From contig VDFB02270651.1 in the NCBI GenBank assembly GCA_007258455.2, positions 495,893,370 to 495,957,369 on the forward strand: a DNA stretch of 64,000 nt. The letters run 5' to 3'. Position 1 is the stretch's first letter. Every line of letters starts with the position of its first letter. Made by a program: the position numbers and the translations under genes. The notes below the pieces were generated by a model. It was given only the letters and a program-made list of their open reading frames with translations, searched no databases and was not told the DNA's origin. Below are positions 1 to 11,294 of this stretch, piece by piece. The DNA is from Sequoia sempervirens (lineage: Eukaryota; Streptophyta; Pinopsida; Cupressales; Cupressaceae).

Positions 1-416
1 TCCTGCTCTTAGATATGCTTGCTTGAATTTCCTCTTCCATCATATATATTCCAAAAAGTAGTGTCGGAATCCCAAACTGTGCAAGCGAAGATTGAGAATT
101 TCCTAATTTGCAAGTGATTTTCTCCATTACATGCATATATGTCCACTTCCTAACAACACTCTGCATAAGTCCATGTTGTAGTCATTTGTGCATTATGTCA
201 TTTTTTACACATCTCAATACAATTATGTTTAATATTTTCTTTTTTGGCTTGTTTGATAAACACTTAAACTAAGAAAAGAAATGTAATCTAGTCCCTTTGT
301 ATTAAAACTTTATTGTATCGTATACTATTGTCAGGCTCCAAAATTTCCAAATGTTTTTGATCCTTGTTGCTAGGATATTTGTTTTGTGTTATCTCACATA
401 TGGACTCTAATTGCAA
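1..416. other. no gene recognised
   Basis: AT-rich sequence with no reading frame, repeat or RNA that I can support. The only structured part is the left copy of the SINE target duplication that begins at 417. It could be intron or intergenic DNA of the TOP6B locus, but no exon was recognised on either strand. Confidence 0.4.
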
Positions 417-431
417 ATATCCAAAATTCAA

Positions 432-938
432 GAGGATCACCTGTTGGTGTAATGGTGAGATGGTTGCCCCATTTGTGGTGCAACCAAGGTTCAAATTCCT
501 GCCTGGACCTTAGCTGTGTATACCGATTTGGTCTCAATTGTTCGGAGGTAAATAAAGTGGCGGTTGATCTTGGAGGACGTGTTGCAGGTGTGTGCTGCTC
601 ATGGATTCAGTTTCCTATTGGCGTGTGCTGCTTGTGGACTATTGTCAGACCCACATGAGTCTCTCATGCCTGGCAGGTTCTATATCGGACCCGCGTGAGT
701 CTTTCACTCCTTTTGCTTGGTTGGTCTTGGAGAGATAAGGATGACACAAATAGAGGAATGGCACTATTCCAGCAGGGAGGTAGGCGGGACTGCTGGTATG
801 CGGAGCACTGGGTGACCAATGGTGGTGGTGGTTTAGCGGGGATGAGGCCCCCCGAATGTCGTCTCACTAGTTCATAGCTCCAGTCAAAAGCATACGAGTG
901 CTGCCCCTTAGTAGTGATTTACCAAGCAAAAAAAAAAT
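432..938 (+). mobile_element. tRNA-derived SINE with 15-bp target site duplication
   Basis: A complete short interspersed element of about 507 bp. It is flanked by perfect direct repeats ATATCCAAAATTCAA at 417-431 and 939-953, the hallmark of target-primed reverse transcription. The head contains a pol III A box and B box (separate entry), and the 3' end is an A-rich tail (about 927-937) directly before the right duplication. The body holds a short internal duplication (two similar copies of a 'GACCC..GTGAGTC' segment around 645-715). It is long for a plant SINE (usually 100-350 bp), so it may be composite. It encodes nothing; the small open frames inside it are incidental. Confidence 0.85.
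445..499 (+). promoter_or_regulatory. SINE internal pol III promoter (A and B boxes)
   Basis: TGGTGTAATGG at 445-455 fits the A-box consensus TRGYNNARNNG exactly. GGTTCAAATTCC at 488-499 is a B box with one extra base against GGTTCRANNCC. The spacing of about 33 bp is normal for tRNA-derived SINEs. The flanking sequence does not fold as a tRNA cloverleaf, so this is not a tRNA gene. Confidence 0.75.
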
Positions 939-953
939 ATATCCAAAATTCAA

Positions 954-1629
954 TGTTGTTCATCCTTTACCTCCATTATAATTTATATTGCACTGATTGA
1001 ATTTTCTTCTTTACTAAGGTATTTGAGGATAAACCGCTAGCCAATCTACTATGTATTCAACCCACTCCTTATATTTTTAATTTAAAATTTTAAAGAGAAT
1101 TTCAAAAATGTTTGTGCATTATAGTAATTCTTTTGAAATTGTTGGAGGCTGTAATATGTATGCATGCATATCATAAATTAAAACAATAAAGATTTGGAGA
1201 AAAGTGAGGCTTTCCTAGTACATGAAAATGTAAAAATGAATGATAAGGCAAATGGTATCCCGATGAGATATTTCCCTAGTAAGGGTAAAGAGTCCTTGTG
1301 ACACTTGAATCCATCAATCAAGTCTTCGATGATGAGTGACGGAAAGAAAACTTAGCCCCATCAGGTAGGAGATTGAAGTTTTTAATTCTGATGTTCCTAG
1401 TTGCTTTATCAATTTGTTTTGCTTAATTTGCAAAGGATAAGGTAGTAAATTGTCATTTGTTAGATGTTAGATTGCTTTGGTGGTGTCTCGGTATTTAATA
1501 ATGTAAGAGGCATTTCATATAACTTTAGAAGGATACATTGTCCACAACAGGTCTTCGGTTCTTTGGTCTGTCAATGTTCAATTTTTGGAAGTACAGATGT
1601 TTTTGTTGAAGTTATAAATAGCTATGTAA
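954..1629. other. no gene recognised
   Basis: AT-rich stretch between the SINE and the hAT relic. I see no domain-like translation, RNA gene or clear repeat. Confidence 0.4.
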
Positions 1630-4600
1630 CTCGGGGATGCATCCCTAAACATCTTGGGGATGCCTCAGAAACATCCCCATGTTGTCCCCAAAATTTGCCA
1701 AAAAATCGAAAACATCTCTAATATGGCCAGTGGAAACTCAAAAATGCCAGGTGACGGTTAGCCACACCCTATGGCCCAACCACTTTACAATTTTTTTTTT
1801 TAACACAAAAATAATATGCATAAAACCTAAACCTAAAAACAACATTATAACATTCAAAACAATCAAAAATAGCTCATTTGTGTCATTTTGCAAATTGTGA
1901 AGAGTTGAGCAAGATGAGCACAGATGTGAAAACCAAGTGAAATAAGGAAAGAGAAGTGAGGAAAGGGAAAAAGAAGACCAAGTCTCCATCATTTGAAGTA
2001 AGTTCATTATTTTTGTTTATTTTTACAAATTCTTGTGCATTTTTGTTTGTTTTTGTCAAAATTTCACTTAAGAGGGTTTTTTGGTTTGTTTGTGTTTTAT
2101 GTTTGTACTTGCAACTATCACTTACATTTCAACCAAAAAAAACAATGACCACTAGCAGCAGTAAGGGTAGTGATGGTCAAGAAATTGAAATTGAACAAAC
2201 ATGTCATGGAAGTTCTTCAAAGAGTGTGAGTATTTCAAGGACACCTAGTTCAGAAAATCCATTTCAACGCCCTCCTAACCTCTTGAAAAATTATGCAAAG
2301 GGCCCATTTAACCCAAAAAAACCTCTTTTACAATTTACAACAGCCATAGACAGTAAGAAAAAAAATTCAAGGGGGAGTAGAGTATGGATGTGTCATATTT
2401 GCAAGGAGGACTATAGGGACAGCTACACAAGAGTTTACTCCCATCTTTTAGGCATACCTCATTAAGGGGTAAAAGCATGCCAAACCATAACATTAGCTTA
2501 GAAGGCCGAGGTGACTAGGTTGCACATTGAGGATGAAGCCAAAAAAATAAGAATGCCAATGGAATCTTTGCAGCCTAGTGAGTCATTGTCTAGTGCTACT
2601 ACTGAATTTAGGAGTGTTGAGCCTAAGAGTAAAAGAGGAAAGAAATGGTCCATTAGTGTTGCAAGCATGTTTAACATGTAATCACGAGATGTAGTTGATA
2701 GTTCTATTGCCAAATTTTTCTATGCTAATGTCATACCATTTCATGTGGCACACTCTCCATTTTTTAAACAAACATTCAAAGATGCACTTTTTGCTGGTCC
2801 TTCATATGTTCCCCCTAGAGATCATAAGCTATGCACCTCCCTCCTTAATAAGGAGTATTCCAAGGTGAGTATAATTATGGAGCTGAGACAAGTTTGGATA
2901 AGGGATGGTTGCTCTATCATTATGGATGGGCAGACCAACAGGCTCTTATTTTCTTAGAGCTATTGATTGTTCGGGGAAGAGGAAGGATGCAAGCTTCCAA
3001 TTTCATATTTTGAAAGATGTCATAAACGAGGTTGGACCCTCTAATGTTGTACAAATAGTGATTGATTCAGCCCGTGTATGCAAGTTAGCTAGATTAATGG
3101 TGGAGGATGCTTACAAGCACATTTTTTGGACCTCATGTTGCGTTCATGCGTTGAACAACACATTGAAAGATAGATTGGATGAAGGAAGTGGTGTCAAAAG
3201 CTAGAGGCATTTAGATGTTCATTTGCAATCATCACACATCACTTGCTTTGTTTAGGAATTTTTTGAGGAAAGAATTCCTCAAGCCTGCAGATACCAAATA
3301 TGCTAGCTACTTTATTTTGTTGGAGAGGATGATTGAGGTGCAAGAGCCTCTACAATTAATGGTGGTTAATTTAGAGTGTGCTAGATGAGCAGAGGCAAAC
3401 ACAGCTGAAGGAAAAAGTGTCAAACAAAAAATCCTCAACAATGATTGGTGGTCCACAATGAGATAAGAGACTCTTGTTTTTTATTTTTTAATGAAAAGCT
3501 GATTTTTAATATTAAATTTCTGATTTTCTTATTAACTAATACATTGCTGATTTTAATATTAAATTTATGGTTTTCATTTTATTATTGATATTAAATTAAT
3601 AAATTGCTGATTTTATTATTAAATTTTGATTTTATATTTTTTATTGTTTCTTAGTTTATAACTTGTAGTTTACTAAATTTATTTCATTCTTTGCAGATAT
3701 ATTTGCTCCATTATCTCACCTATTGTGCAGATCATAAGCTATGTTGATAAAGACTCTCCTAGCCTTGGAGAGATTTATGAGACATTTGACAGCATGCTTA
3801 GACAAATGAAGCAAGCAATTCATAGCAAGGACCCTAATTTGGGATTTTATGAGCACATTAGGCCCATTGTGACACAGCAATGACAAACTATGAACACCCC
3901 ACTTCAAATGACTGCCTAACTCTAAATCACAAATGATATACAGCAAGACTTGGGAGAGTGCCTCCATCTGATGATGAAGAAGTGAAAGAAGGCTTCATGA
4001 AGGCCCTCAGGAAAATGTATACCGAGTCTAGCAAACTTAGAGCACAGTGGCTAGCCTTTGTGAGTCTTCGTGGACAACATTCAGTAGACTAGAGGCAAAG
4101 ATGGATAGAGCTCCATTAGATGGTGGACATGGCATGGCAAGGATGCACCAGAGTTGAGGATGCTTGCCACTCATCTCCTTTCACAGGTTGCTAGTTCCTC
4201 TGTTGCAGTGAGGTATTGGTCTACATATAGCTTCATCCAGTCAATCAAGAGGAATAGGCTTACCTCTAGACGATCAGAGAAGTTGGTGGTTGTGTATAGT
4301 GTCTTGCGGCTTCAAGATCAACAAACACTTGAGTATCGTCAAACCCCAGCCACAAGTTGAGATGTTGAACACAAAGATACTACACAAGTTGATGATGAGG
4401 AGGCACATGACCTATTGCTTGAGGTTCCATTAGATCAAGATGAGACTGCCTCTCATAGTGACAGCTGCATATTTGTATATTTTTGCCATTTTGTAGTTGA
4501 AACTTGCAGCCTTTGGGCATTTTGATGTAATTTTCATATAATATATATGCACATTGTTAATGAATGCAATTAAATTTTGTTAAAACTTTATTTGTTTGTC

Positions 4601-4850
4601 GCTTTCTATGAAATGAAAATATCAATTGAACTCTAATATTATGTGTTAAGGTTCTATGATGTATATGATGATTGCCTTATGAATGCTATCATGTGAATAT
4701 TTGAAATTTTCTATAATTTTTAAATTTTCCCTATATTTTAATAGCCATTCCCTAAAAAATGGCCTCCCTCCTGTCCCCGTCCTTGAAAGGCATCCCCTTG
4801 TCCTCTGTCATCCCCGTCCTAAAAACCTGGGGTAACATATATAAATAGTT
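1630..4850 (+). mobile_element. decayed hAT-superfamily DNA transposon
   Basis: The stretch holds a broken hAT transposase gene (separate entry). Its two edges carry GGGGATG-type motifs in opposite orientation: GGGGATG near 1636 and GGGGATGCC near 1657 on the left, and the reverse complements near 4791 and 4809 on the right. Such subterminal repeats are typical of hAT ends. Exact terminal inverted repeats and the expected 8-bp target duplication could not be fixed; a GTAAC lies just outside both candidate ends. Edges are therefore approximate. The element is old and defective. Confidence 0.6.
2145..4360 (+). pseudogene. hAT transposase pseudogene (BED finger, DUF659, dimerisation region)
   Basis: Three blocks in the order expected of a plant hAT transposase. 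(1) From the ATG at 2145, a serine-rich N-terminus leads to a BED-type zinc finger with W-x-C-x2-C at about 2386-2403 and a downstream HLLGI at about 2441. (2) About 2745-3204 matches the DUF659 core, with GCSIIMDG, then a frameshift near 2940, then DSARVCKLA and HIFWTSCCVHALN. (3) About 4140-4360 matches the C-terminal dimerisation region, with LATHLLSQVASSS and WSTYSFI..RNRL. An AT-rich, probable intron lies at about 3465-3694, ending in TTTGCAG. In-frame stops and the frameshift show that it is dead. The family (hAT) is firm; the subfamily is not determined. Confidence 0.8.
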
Positions 4851-4944
4851 CTTGCCCTCTATTGATGGCTCATTTTGAACTGATAATTATAGAAATTATA
4901 ATAAAATCATAAATAAAAAAATGATAATAATAATATTCTAGTCT

Positions 4945-5040
4945 AGCAGGCCTCGCCAATTGGTAAGGTGAACCAATTACCATAATGAAGGTCAGTTTCA
5001 AACCTCACCGGGGCAAGCTTCTCATGGTGAAGCAGCTGTA
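4945..5040 (+). repeat. SINE-like tRNA-derived fragment cut by the chromovirus
   Basis: The segment has a tRNA-like head: TTGGTAAGGTG near 4960 resembles an A box, and TTTCAAACC near 4997-5005 resembles a B box with one mismatch. It stops at 5040, exactly where the outer LTR element begins. The other half, if any, would resume at 26693. No poly-A tail or target duplication was found, so the identification is tentative. Confidence 0.3.
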
Positions 5041-6342
5041 CGTAAGAACACTTTGTGCCCTTAATTCTGATGCTGATTTTTTTGTTTTGTGTGTTTGATG
5101 TTTAATTAGGGTTTTCTGCTTTTTTTGGTTTTTTTTTAAATATTTGCAAAGGAATAAAATGCAAAAAACATAAAGAAATTCAACAACTATGATAATAGCT
5201 CCTCTAATACAAGTTTTATTGGCTCATTATTCAAGAGAAAAAACTATTACAATCATACCCGAAATTATCTGAAGACATGCAGTTGTTGTTCGTTACTTTC
5301 AGCCAAAAAACTACTTCATAAACAGGTTTGAATCTTCCTCAATAGTCTGCCTTTTTGGTCACTGAAAATGTGGCTGGGTTCCTTGGGCTTGGGCGCCCCT
5401 TTTGTATATTTTTTCTGATTTTTTTTGAAGCCCTATGTTAAAATCGCCCCTCTTCTAGAAAGGCTGACCCTACTGCAAAGAATGGTTGATAACACACCAG
5501 TCATACCTCCCTTATTCTGATTTATTTTGGCAGATGATAAATCAACAATCGTACCCTTTCAATCTTGCGATCACTGATAATAAAAATCAAACCCTTTTGT
5601 CTTTCCGATCTGCACAATAGAACATCTAAATGATGCCCTCCTAAATGCCAAATTCAACAGGTATTTCATTGCTTCAAACGGCTACAAACATTGAAGAAGA
5701 AACATTCTCCAATGGCTCGAGGATTGAAAACCCTTGGCTTTCACTTCTCAGACAAATTTCATCAACAACAAATGCTCAATCAAATGCCTCCAAAATAACT
5801 CCAAAGTGAAATATATATCTTCTCATGAGAAGTTCGAACTTTCTCCAAAAAGGCATTTAATAACATTAAAATGTTATTTATTTGCATTTTTTAATATTTC
5901 ACTCAAAACTTAGGAGTTGGTGCCCAATTTATTAATTTGGCCCCCTTTTAATGATGTTTTGACCCTCAAGTTATAACATTAAAGTATCACCTTTTAATTA
6001 ATTAATGTTATGCTAGCCAAATAACATTAATAACTCATTAAATTCATCATTTCTCAACACGCCATCTGAATTGGGAACTCGTCTGATGATTTTCCATACA
6101 ATCACATGCCTTACTAAAAATAGTAAGGGTCCCACTTTGTCTTTGTCTGACTTACTATAAATAGTAAGTTGAGCAAACTGAGTCCCGGAAGCCTCAAACG
6201 AAAGCCAAAGCTGATCATCACTGAACGCTGGAGGTGATACAATCCTCAGAAGACCCTCTCATCGCCTTCATTAGCCTACGAGGGTCATAATGATAGGCTA
6301 ATCTGTTGAATACAAATGTCTCACTTTGGAGGGGACATTATA
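5041..6342 (-). repeat. 3' LTR of the chromovirus
   Basis: Aligns over its whole length with 25403-26687. The termini are slightly mutated: it starts CGTAAGAAC where the other copy has TGCAAGAAC, and ends CATTATA where the other has CATTACA. Read on the minus strand it begins with a TGTAATGTCCCC-type head (G to A at position 2). The polyprotein frame runs about 20 bp into this LTR and stops there. Confidence 0.9.
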
Positions 6343-6584
6343 GTCCTCCCTCCCTGAAATTGCTTGCCCTCAAGCAATCTCAATGTTGGGTATTGTAAGA
6401 TCTCCTCACCTTCCCAGGTGGCATCCTCTACTGGTAAATCCTTCCATTTGACCAAATATTTTGTGATAGTCTGTTCCCGTACCCGCCTCTCTCTAAAATC
6501 CAAGATAGCCTCTAGCTCAAGAATCAGTTTCCCCTTGTCATCCAGGGGTGGCAACACTGTTGATGGAGTCACGTGATGTCCCAA
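6321..6584 (-). pseudogene. integrase-linked chromodomain
   Basis: Chromodomain at the C-terminus of the polyprotein: LELEAILDFRERRV, then TKYLVKWKDLP, then DATWEGEEIL, including the aromatic positions of the methyl-lysine pocket (Y/W/W). In chromoviruses this domain reads histone marks and steers integration to heterochromatin, which fits an element sitting in a retrotransposon nest. The frame crosses the polypurine tract and ends at a TGA about 20 bp inside the 3' LTR. Confidence 0.9.
6343..6363 (-). promoter_or_regulatory. polypurine tract of the chromovirus
   Basis: The minus strand reads CAATTTCAGGGAGGGAGG immediately upstream of the 3' LTR: the purine-rich primer for plus-strand synthesis. 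Here it is also coding, because the polyprotein frame passes through it into the LTR. Confidence 0.85.
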
Positions 6585-6599
6585 TGCCTTCTTGAGACG

Positions 6600-6679
6600 T
6601 GATACATGAAAGATATTGTGAACTTGGCTATCTGCTGGGTGATATATGAAAGATATTGTGAACTTGGCTATCTGCTGAG
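6600..6679. repeat. 40-bp tandem duplication
   Basis: Two copies, about one mismatch apart, of a segment containing GAAAGATATTGTG (6608-6620 and 6648-6660). It lies between integrase and chromodomain and shifts the reading frame, so it arose after or during inactivation. Confidence 0.85.
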
Positions 6680-7814
6680 ACGTGATACTTCACCCACTCG
6701 CCTGATAATCCGAAAAGGCCCATAGTAGCGTGGTTTCAATTTTTCAGCACCACTTTTCCTGGGTGTAGACTATCGGTACGGCTGCAACATCAAATATACC
6801 ATATCTCCCACCTCGAATGATCTCTCGATCCTCCTCTGATCAACATATTGTTTTTGCTGATTTTGTGCCTTAGTGATATTCTCCTTGAGAGCCTTCATAA
6901 TGTTCTAACTCTGCAACAAGTCTCCTGCACTAGGCACTCTGCTATCACTAAATACAAGGTCGATGAAGCCAAAAGTTTCATTCTCGTATAACGCCATGAA
7001 AGGTGTCATCTATATAGACATGTGGAAAGTGGAATTATAACAAAACTTGCAGAGGTAAATCCACTTTACCCAAGCCTTCTGCTGCCCAGCTATGTAATTT
7101 CTGAGATAACCTTCCACCCATTTATTAACTATCTCTGTCTGCCCGTCTGTCTATGGGTGATAGCTGGTACTCTAGGTCAACTCAATCCCACAGAGTCTGA
7201 ACACCTCCTGCCAAAAGTGACTCATAAACCAGCTGTCCTTGTCACTGACTATGGTCCAAGGTAATCCATGTAGTCTAAAAACCTCTTGGAAGGACAATTC
7301 TGCCACCTGTGTAGCCGTGTATGTAGTTGTGATCGGAAAGAAGTGGGCATATTTTGTTAACCGATCTACAACCACATATATACAGTCTCTCCCCTAGGCT
7401 TTAGGCAAGCCCGTAATAAAGTCCATGGACAGGCATTCCCACTTCCTATCAAGAATCGGAAGTGGTTGTAATAAACCTACCGGGTAGGTGTGCTCCTGTT
7501 TGTTTTGCTAATAGACTGGACACTCCCTAACATACTAAAGAACATCGGACTTGAGCCCTTTCCATGTAAATCTCTCCCTAATCTGCCTGTAAGTTTTGAA
7601 GTATCCTGGGTGTCTTGCAGTAGGCACATCATGGAAAGCCCTCAGTATAATGCTCTTCATTTCTGACCCTGGTGTCAAATATATCCTGCCCTTATATATG
7701 ATGAGCTCATTGAAAACTGCATATTTGTTGTCCTGAATTAACCCCTCAGTGATCCCAGATGCCCATGTGTCCTTGGCATACTCTGCCACAATCAGGTGCC
7801 TCCAATCCTCTGAG
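6680..7814 (-). pseudogene. chromovirus integrase (HHCC, DDE core, C-terminal GPY-like region)
   Basis: The HHCC zinc module begins at about 7650 (RHPGYFKTY) and ends in CPVY at about 7515; the final Cys (usually CPVC) is Tyr, next to a stop. Core: first Asp in [11 protein letters not shown] at about 7423, second in IVSDKDSWF at about 7235, and Glu in TDGQTEIVNKW at about 7150. Downstream, RIERSFEVGDMVYL and KLKPRYYGPF mark the GPY-type C-terminal region that binds DNA. Several TAG stops sit where the family has Gln or Trp. A 40-bp tandem duplication at 6600-6679 breaks the frame between this region and the chromodomain. Confidence 0.88.
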
Positions 7815-8399
7815 ATTTGAACCATAGTGTTCAAGTGTGGTCTACGAGATAGAGCATCAGTGATGACATTCTGAGTACCTTTGAAGTATGTAATGTTGAA
7901 GTCATACGACTAAAGCTTATTGACCCATTTCTGTTGGCAGTCATTAAGATCTCGCTGCCCCAAAAAGTGTCTAAGACTATTGTGGTTAGTTTTAATACAG
8001 AATTTACTACCGACGAGATATTGTCTGAATTTGGTCAAAGCGTGCATAATGGCCAACATCTCTTTATCATAGATACTATAACCTCTCTTTGGCCCCCTAA
8101 GCTTCCTGCTCTCAAATGCAATCGGGTGCTTCTCCTACATAAGCACAGCGCCAATTCCCTCACCCAAGGCGTCACACTGAAGCTCAAATGGCTTCGTGAA
8201 ATCTGGCAAGGCAAGAATGGGACAAGTGGTCATAGTCTGTTTGAATCTCATAAAGCACTCCTATGCCTCCGAAGTCCAAATAAAAGCACCTTTTTTCATC
8301 AAGTCCGTGAGAGGCGTTGCATGACGCGAATAACCACTGACAAATCGACAATAGAAACCACAAAACCCCAAAAAATCCACGCAACTATGTGAGATTCTT
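7815..8399 (-). pseudogene. chromovirus RNase H domain
   Basis: Directly follows the RT. Readable motifs are FELQCDALGEGIGAVL (first catalytic Asp), YSIYDKEMLAIM (catalytic Glu), then IKTNHNSLRHFL, and TDALSRRPH at the end. The third motif normally reads TDHxSL; the Asp is Asn here (near 7990), a GAC to AAC change that should abolish RNase H activity. There are also two or three stop codons. Confidence 0.88.
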
Positions 8400-9090
8400 T
8401 GGAGTGGGCCAGTCGATGATAGCACGGATCTTGTTAGGATCCATCCTCACACCCTCTGCACTAATAATATGACCCAAATATAATAATTTTGTCATGCTGA
8501 GGTCACACTTTGATTCTTTTGCATACAAAGAGTCTCTATCCAAAATTCCCAACACTGCATCCAAGTGAGCGAGGTGTTCCTCTCACGTTCTACTATACAC
8601 CAGTATATCATCAAAGAATACAAGTACAAACTTCCTCAACTGTGGTTGGAAGATTCTATTCATTGTGGCCTGGAACGTGGTTGGCGCATTGGTTAGCCCA
8701 AATGGCATAACCACAAACTTGAAATGCCCACAATGGCATCTAAATGTCGTCTTCTCTATATCCTACTCACACACCCTAATCTGATGATAGCCAGATCTCA
8801 AATCAATTTTTGAAAAGAAACAAGCACCATGTAGCTCGTCGATTAACTCATCGATATGTGGGATGGGGTATTTGTTTTTAACGGTTCTCTTATTCAAAGC
8901 CCTGTAGTCAATGCACATACGAAGAGTACCATCTTTTTTTTTTACTAAAACCACTGAGGCAAATGGTGACTTACTTGACCTAATGTGACCCATGGCGAGC
9001 AACTCCTTAATGGTTTTTTTGATCTCATCCTCGAGTCGTTTCGAATGTCTGTATGGAGTAATCATCACAGACTTAGCGCCCTCCTCTAGC
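8400..9090 (-). pseudogene. chromovirus reverse transcriptase
   Basis: Classic Ty3-gypsy RT: TPYRHS, then [54 protein letters not shown], the catalytic [11 protein letters not shown] at about 8606-8617, and YLGHIIS. At least two in-frame TAG codons interrupt it (near 8760 and just after FFDDILVYS). Each sits where the family normally has a sense codon, so each looks like a point mutation rather than a real end. The RT would copy the element's RNA in the gag particle. FFDD is a normal gypsy variant of YxDD. Confidence 0.92.
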
Positions 9091-9203
9091 TCTATGATAT
9101 GCTCAATACCCCTATCAGGGGGTCCACCTGGTGGGATGTCGCTGAAAACCTTTCCATGTTTAATTCTAATCTCTTATATATCCAGGTGATATTCTATTTT
9201 ATG

Positions 9204-10300
9204 CTATCCCTCCTGAGTAGGCATTAGCACACATCCAGCTGCCCATTCCACCATATTGTGCCGCATGAGGCTCTCCATCCGCCTGAGTGACAACATCCTG
9301 AAACTGCTATCTCTGATGGCCTTTAATATCTGAGTTTTTCCCTCTACCTCAAAACTCATCTCCATCTCATGAAGATCAAGAGTGAACTTGCCAATAGCAT
9401 GGAGCCATCTCATCCCCAAAACTACATCTATGTCTCCCATATTTACCACATAGTAATCAGCCTTAAAGTTATAATTATTAAGGCGCATAGGGAGATCTTT
9501 GACCACTCTTTCGCACTTAAGGGTATATCCATCCGCCACTTTCACCCTTATACCTTCAAACTCCTCTGTCATGATCCCACGCTTCTCCACAAAGCGTGCA
9601 TCAATAAAATTATGAGTGGCACCTATATCCAAAAGAGTGATGACCTTTTGACCTGCTAGGACACCACGCATTCTAAAAGACCCTTCCTGTTGGATACTAG
9701 TAATCCATGCCTCCTGTAGATGGATTTCCCCTTCCTTTTCCTCCTCTTTTTCTGACTTTTCATCATCTGATTCTTTTTTACCAGCTTGCTGGTCAGAATT
9801 TTCATATTCTAAATCTTCATAAAAAGCCCACATAACACGATTAGCTTTGCCCTTTGGTCTTAAGGGGCAATCGTGATTTGCATCGTATGGACCCTTGCAG
9901 TAGTAACATAGCTTCTTTTTTCGCAAATCATTTAATGTTTCACGGTCAAATGGGGCTGCTGATTTTCCTTTTTGATCCCCCTTAAAATCAGATTTTTCTT
10001 TATTCTTGTTAAATGGTTTATTGTCTCTAAATGAAGAAGAGCCCTTTGAGACAAACTTGCTGGATGGGGCTGCAAGTTCCATACCCCTTGCCTTCTTCAT
10101 TGTTTCCTGCAACGTTGGTGGATCGAAAGCCTTAACCCACCCACGTAATGGCTCTAGTAAGCCCTCTATGAAGAGCACAACCAACCTCCTCTCCGAAATG
10201 TTTGTCACCATTACAGATAACTTCTGGAAATCATTGATATAGCTCTCTAAGCTGTCAGTCTGCCTAAGTTGTGGTAAGTCCCTGAAATAGACTTCTGGAT
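9204..10300 (-). pseudogene. chromovirus gag C-terminus, zinc knuckle and protease
   Basis: Continuation of gag after the nested insertion, the best-preserved frame of the element (335 codons open from 10211 down to 9204). It holds the rest of the gag core (SERRLVVLFIEGLLEPLRGW), a K/S-rich linker, and a nucleic-acid-binding knuckle CYYC-x7-HDC (C-x2-C-x7-H-x-C), the spacing usual in chromoviruses. An acidic linker follows, then the retropepsin-like protease with LLDIGATHNFID near 9620 and VVLGMRWL near 9410. The catalytic motif should read D-S/T-G; it reads D-I-G, so the active site is altered as well as the gene being split. Confidence 0.88.
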
Positions 10301-11281
10301 TGTAATGTCCCCATTTTCATGAGCATCAAAGTTCGATGGGTTAGCCTATTACTTGGACCCTTATAGGCTAATATGTTTGGATAGAGGGTCTCAGTGGCAG
10401 ATAATGGTGGATATTGGCATTTCCACCCATTCAGTTCAATGTTGGGCTCAGTGCAGGCCTTTGCAGTTTAGTGTTCGCCAGCTTTTGACGGCACGTCAAA
10501 ACACTGAGAATTGAGGGAGTTATGAATATTTTAGTGGTTAAGTCATTTAATATTATAAAGTTATGATTTGACTTTATAATAATTAAAAGTCACTTAAAAT
10601 ATTTTAAAATAATGACTTAATAGTTATAAAGTGAAAATCAAAATCACTTAAGTCATTTAAAAGGTACGCCAACTTGGTTGAGTGAAATAATAAACTATTG
10701 AAATGATTTAAATACATTTTAAATGTATTTAATTGCAAAAGTGGCGTCACTTTTTGTAATTTGTGCCTTTTTGGAGATATAAGGCAAAAAAAGGGGCAAT
10801 TCAACCTCATTACTGATGATTATTTGAAATTGCTTCTTGGTTTCTCTGTGGTTTGCCTGAGACAAGGGTTTCAGTACTTTCTTCCATTGAAGAACGAAAT
10901 CTCTTTAGTGATGTGCAATTTTGAAGCTATGGAAGACCAGTTGAATCTTTGCCTTTTGAGAGCTTCATTCAGGAGTTCTACTTGTGCTTCATCAAATCTA
11001 CAAAGGGTTTCATCAATTTCAGCCATTCCTACTTGGCATGTGCAACAATTATTTATTTAATTATTATGGAGAGATTCGGGTATGTTTGTTGCTTGTAATT
11101 TCATTGTAGCAGTTGAATAATGATTAATACATTGATCATTGCTCAGATCTAGTTTACATTTTAGTTTTATTTCCATTTATGCCTGGCGCACTTCTACATT
11201 TATTGCTTGAATTTCATCAAATCAAACACAAAAACACAGTTTTAGTTCAGGGTTGAGGTTGAGCCAACTGGGCTCACCACA
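10301..11281 (+). repeat. 5' LTR of the nested element
   Basis: 981 bp, starts TGTAATGTCCCC and ends CTCACCACA. It contains the hairpin TTAGCCTA...TAGGCTAA (10341-10371) and an 11-bp-armed palindrome centred on 10720. A likely TATA box GATATAAGG lies near 10775, so the transcript start is probably near 10800. Confidence 0.95.
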
Positions 11282-11282
11282 G

Positions 11283-11294
11283 TGGTATCAGAGC
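11283..11294 (+). promoter_or_regulatory. primer binding site, initiator tRNA-Met type
   Basis: TGGTATCAGAGC one base after the LTR end, identical to the primer site of the surrounding chromovirus. Confidence 0.95.

Noticed and set aside
445..520. Possible tRNA gene (A and B boxes)
   Set aside because: No cloverleaf can be drawn around it. It is the head of a SINE with tail and target duplication.
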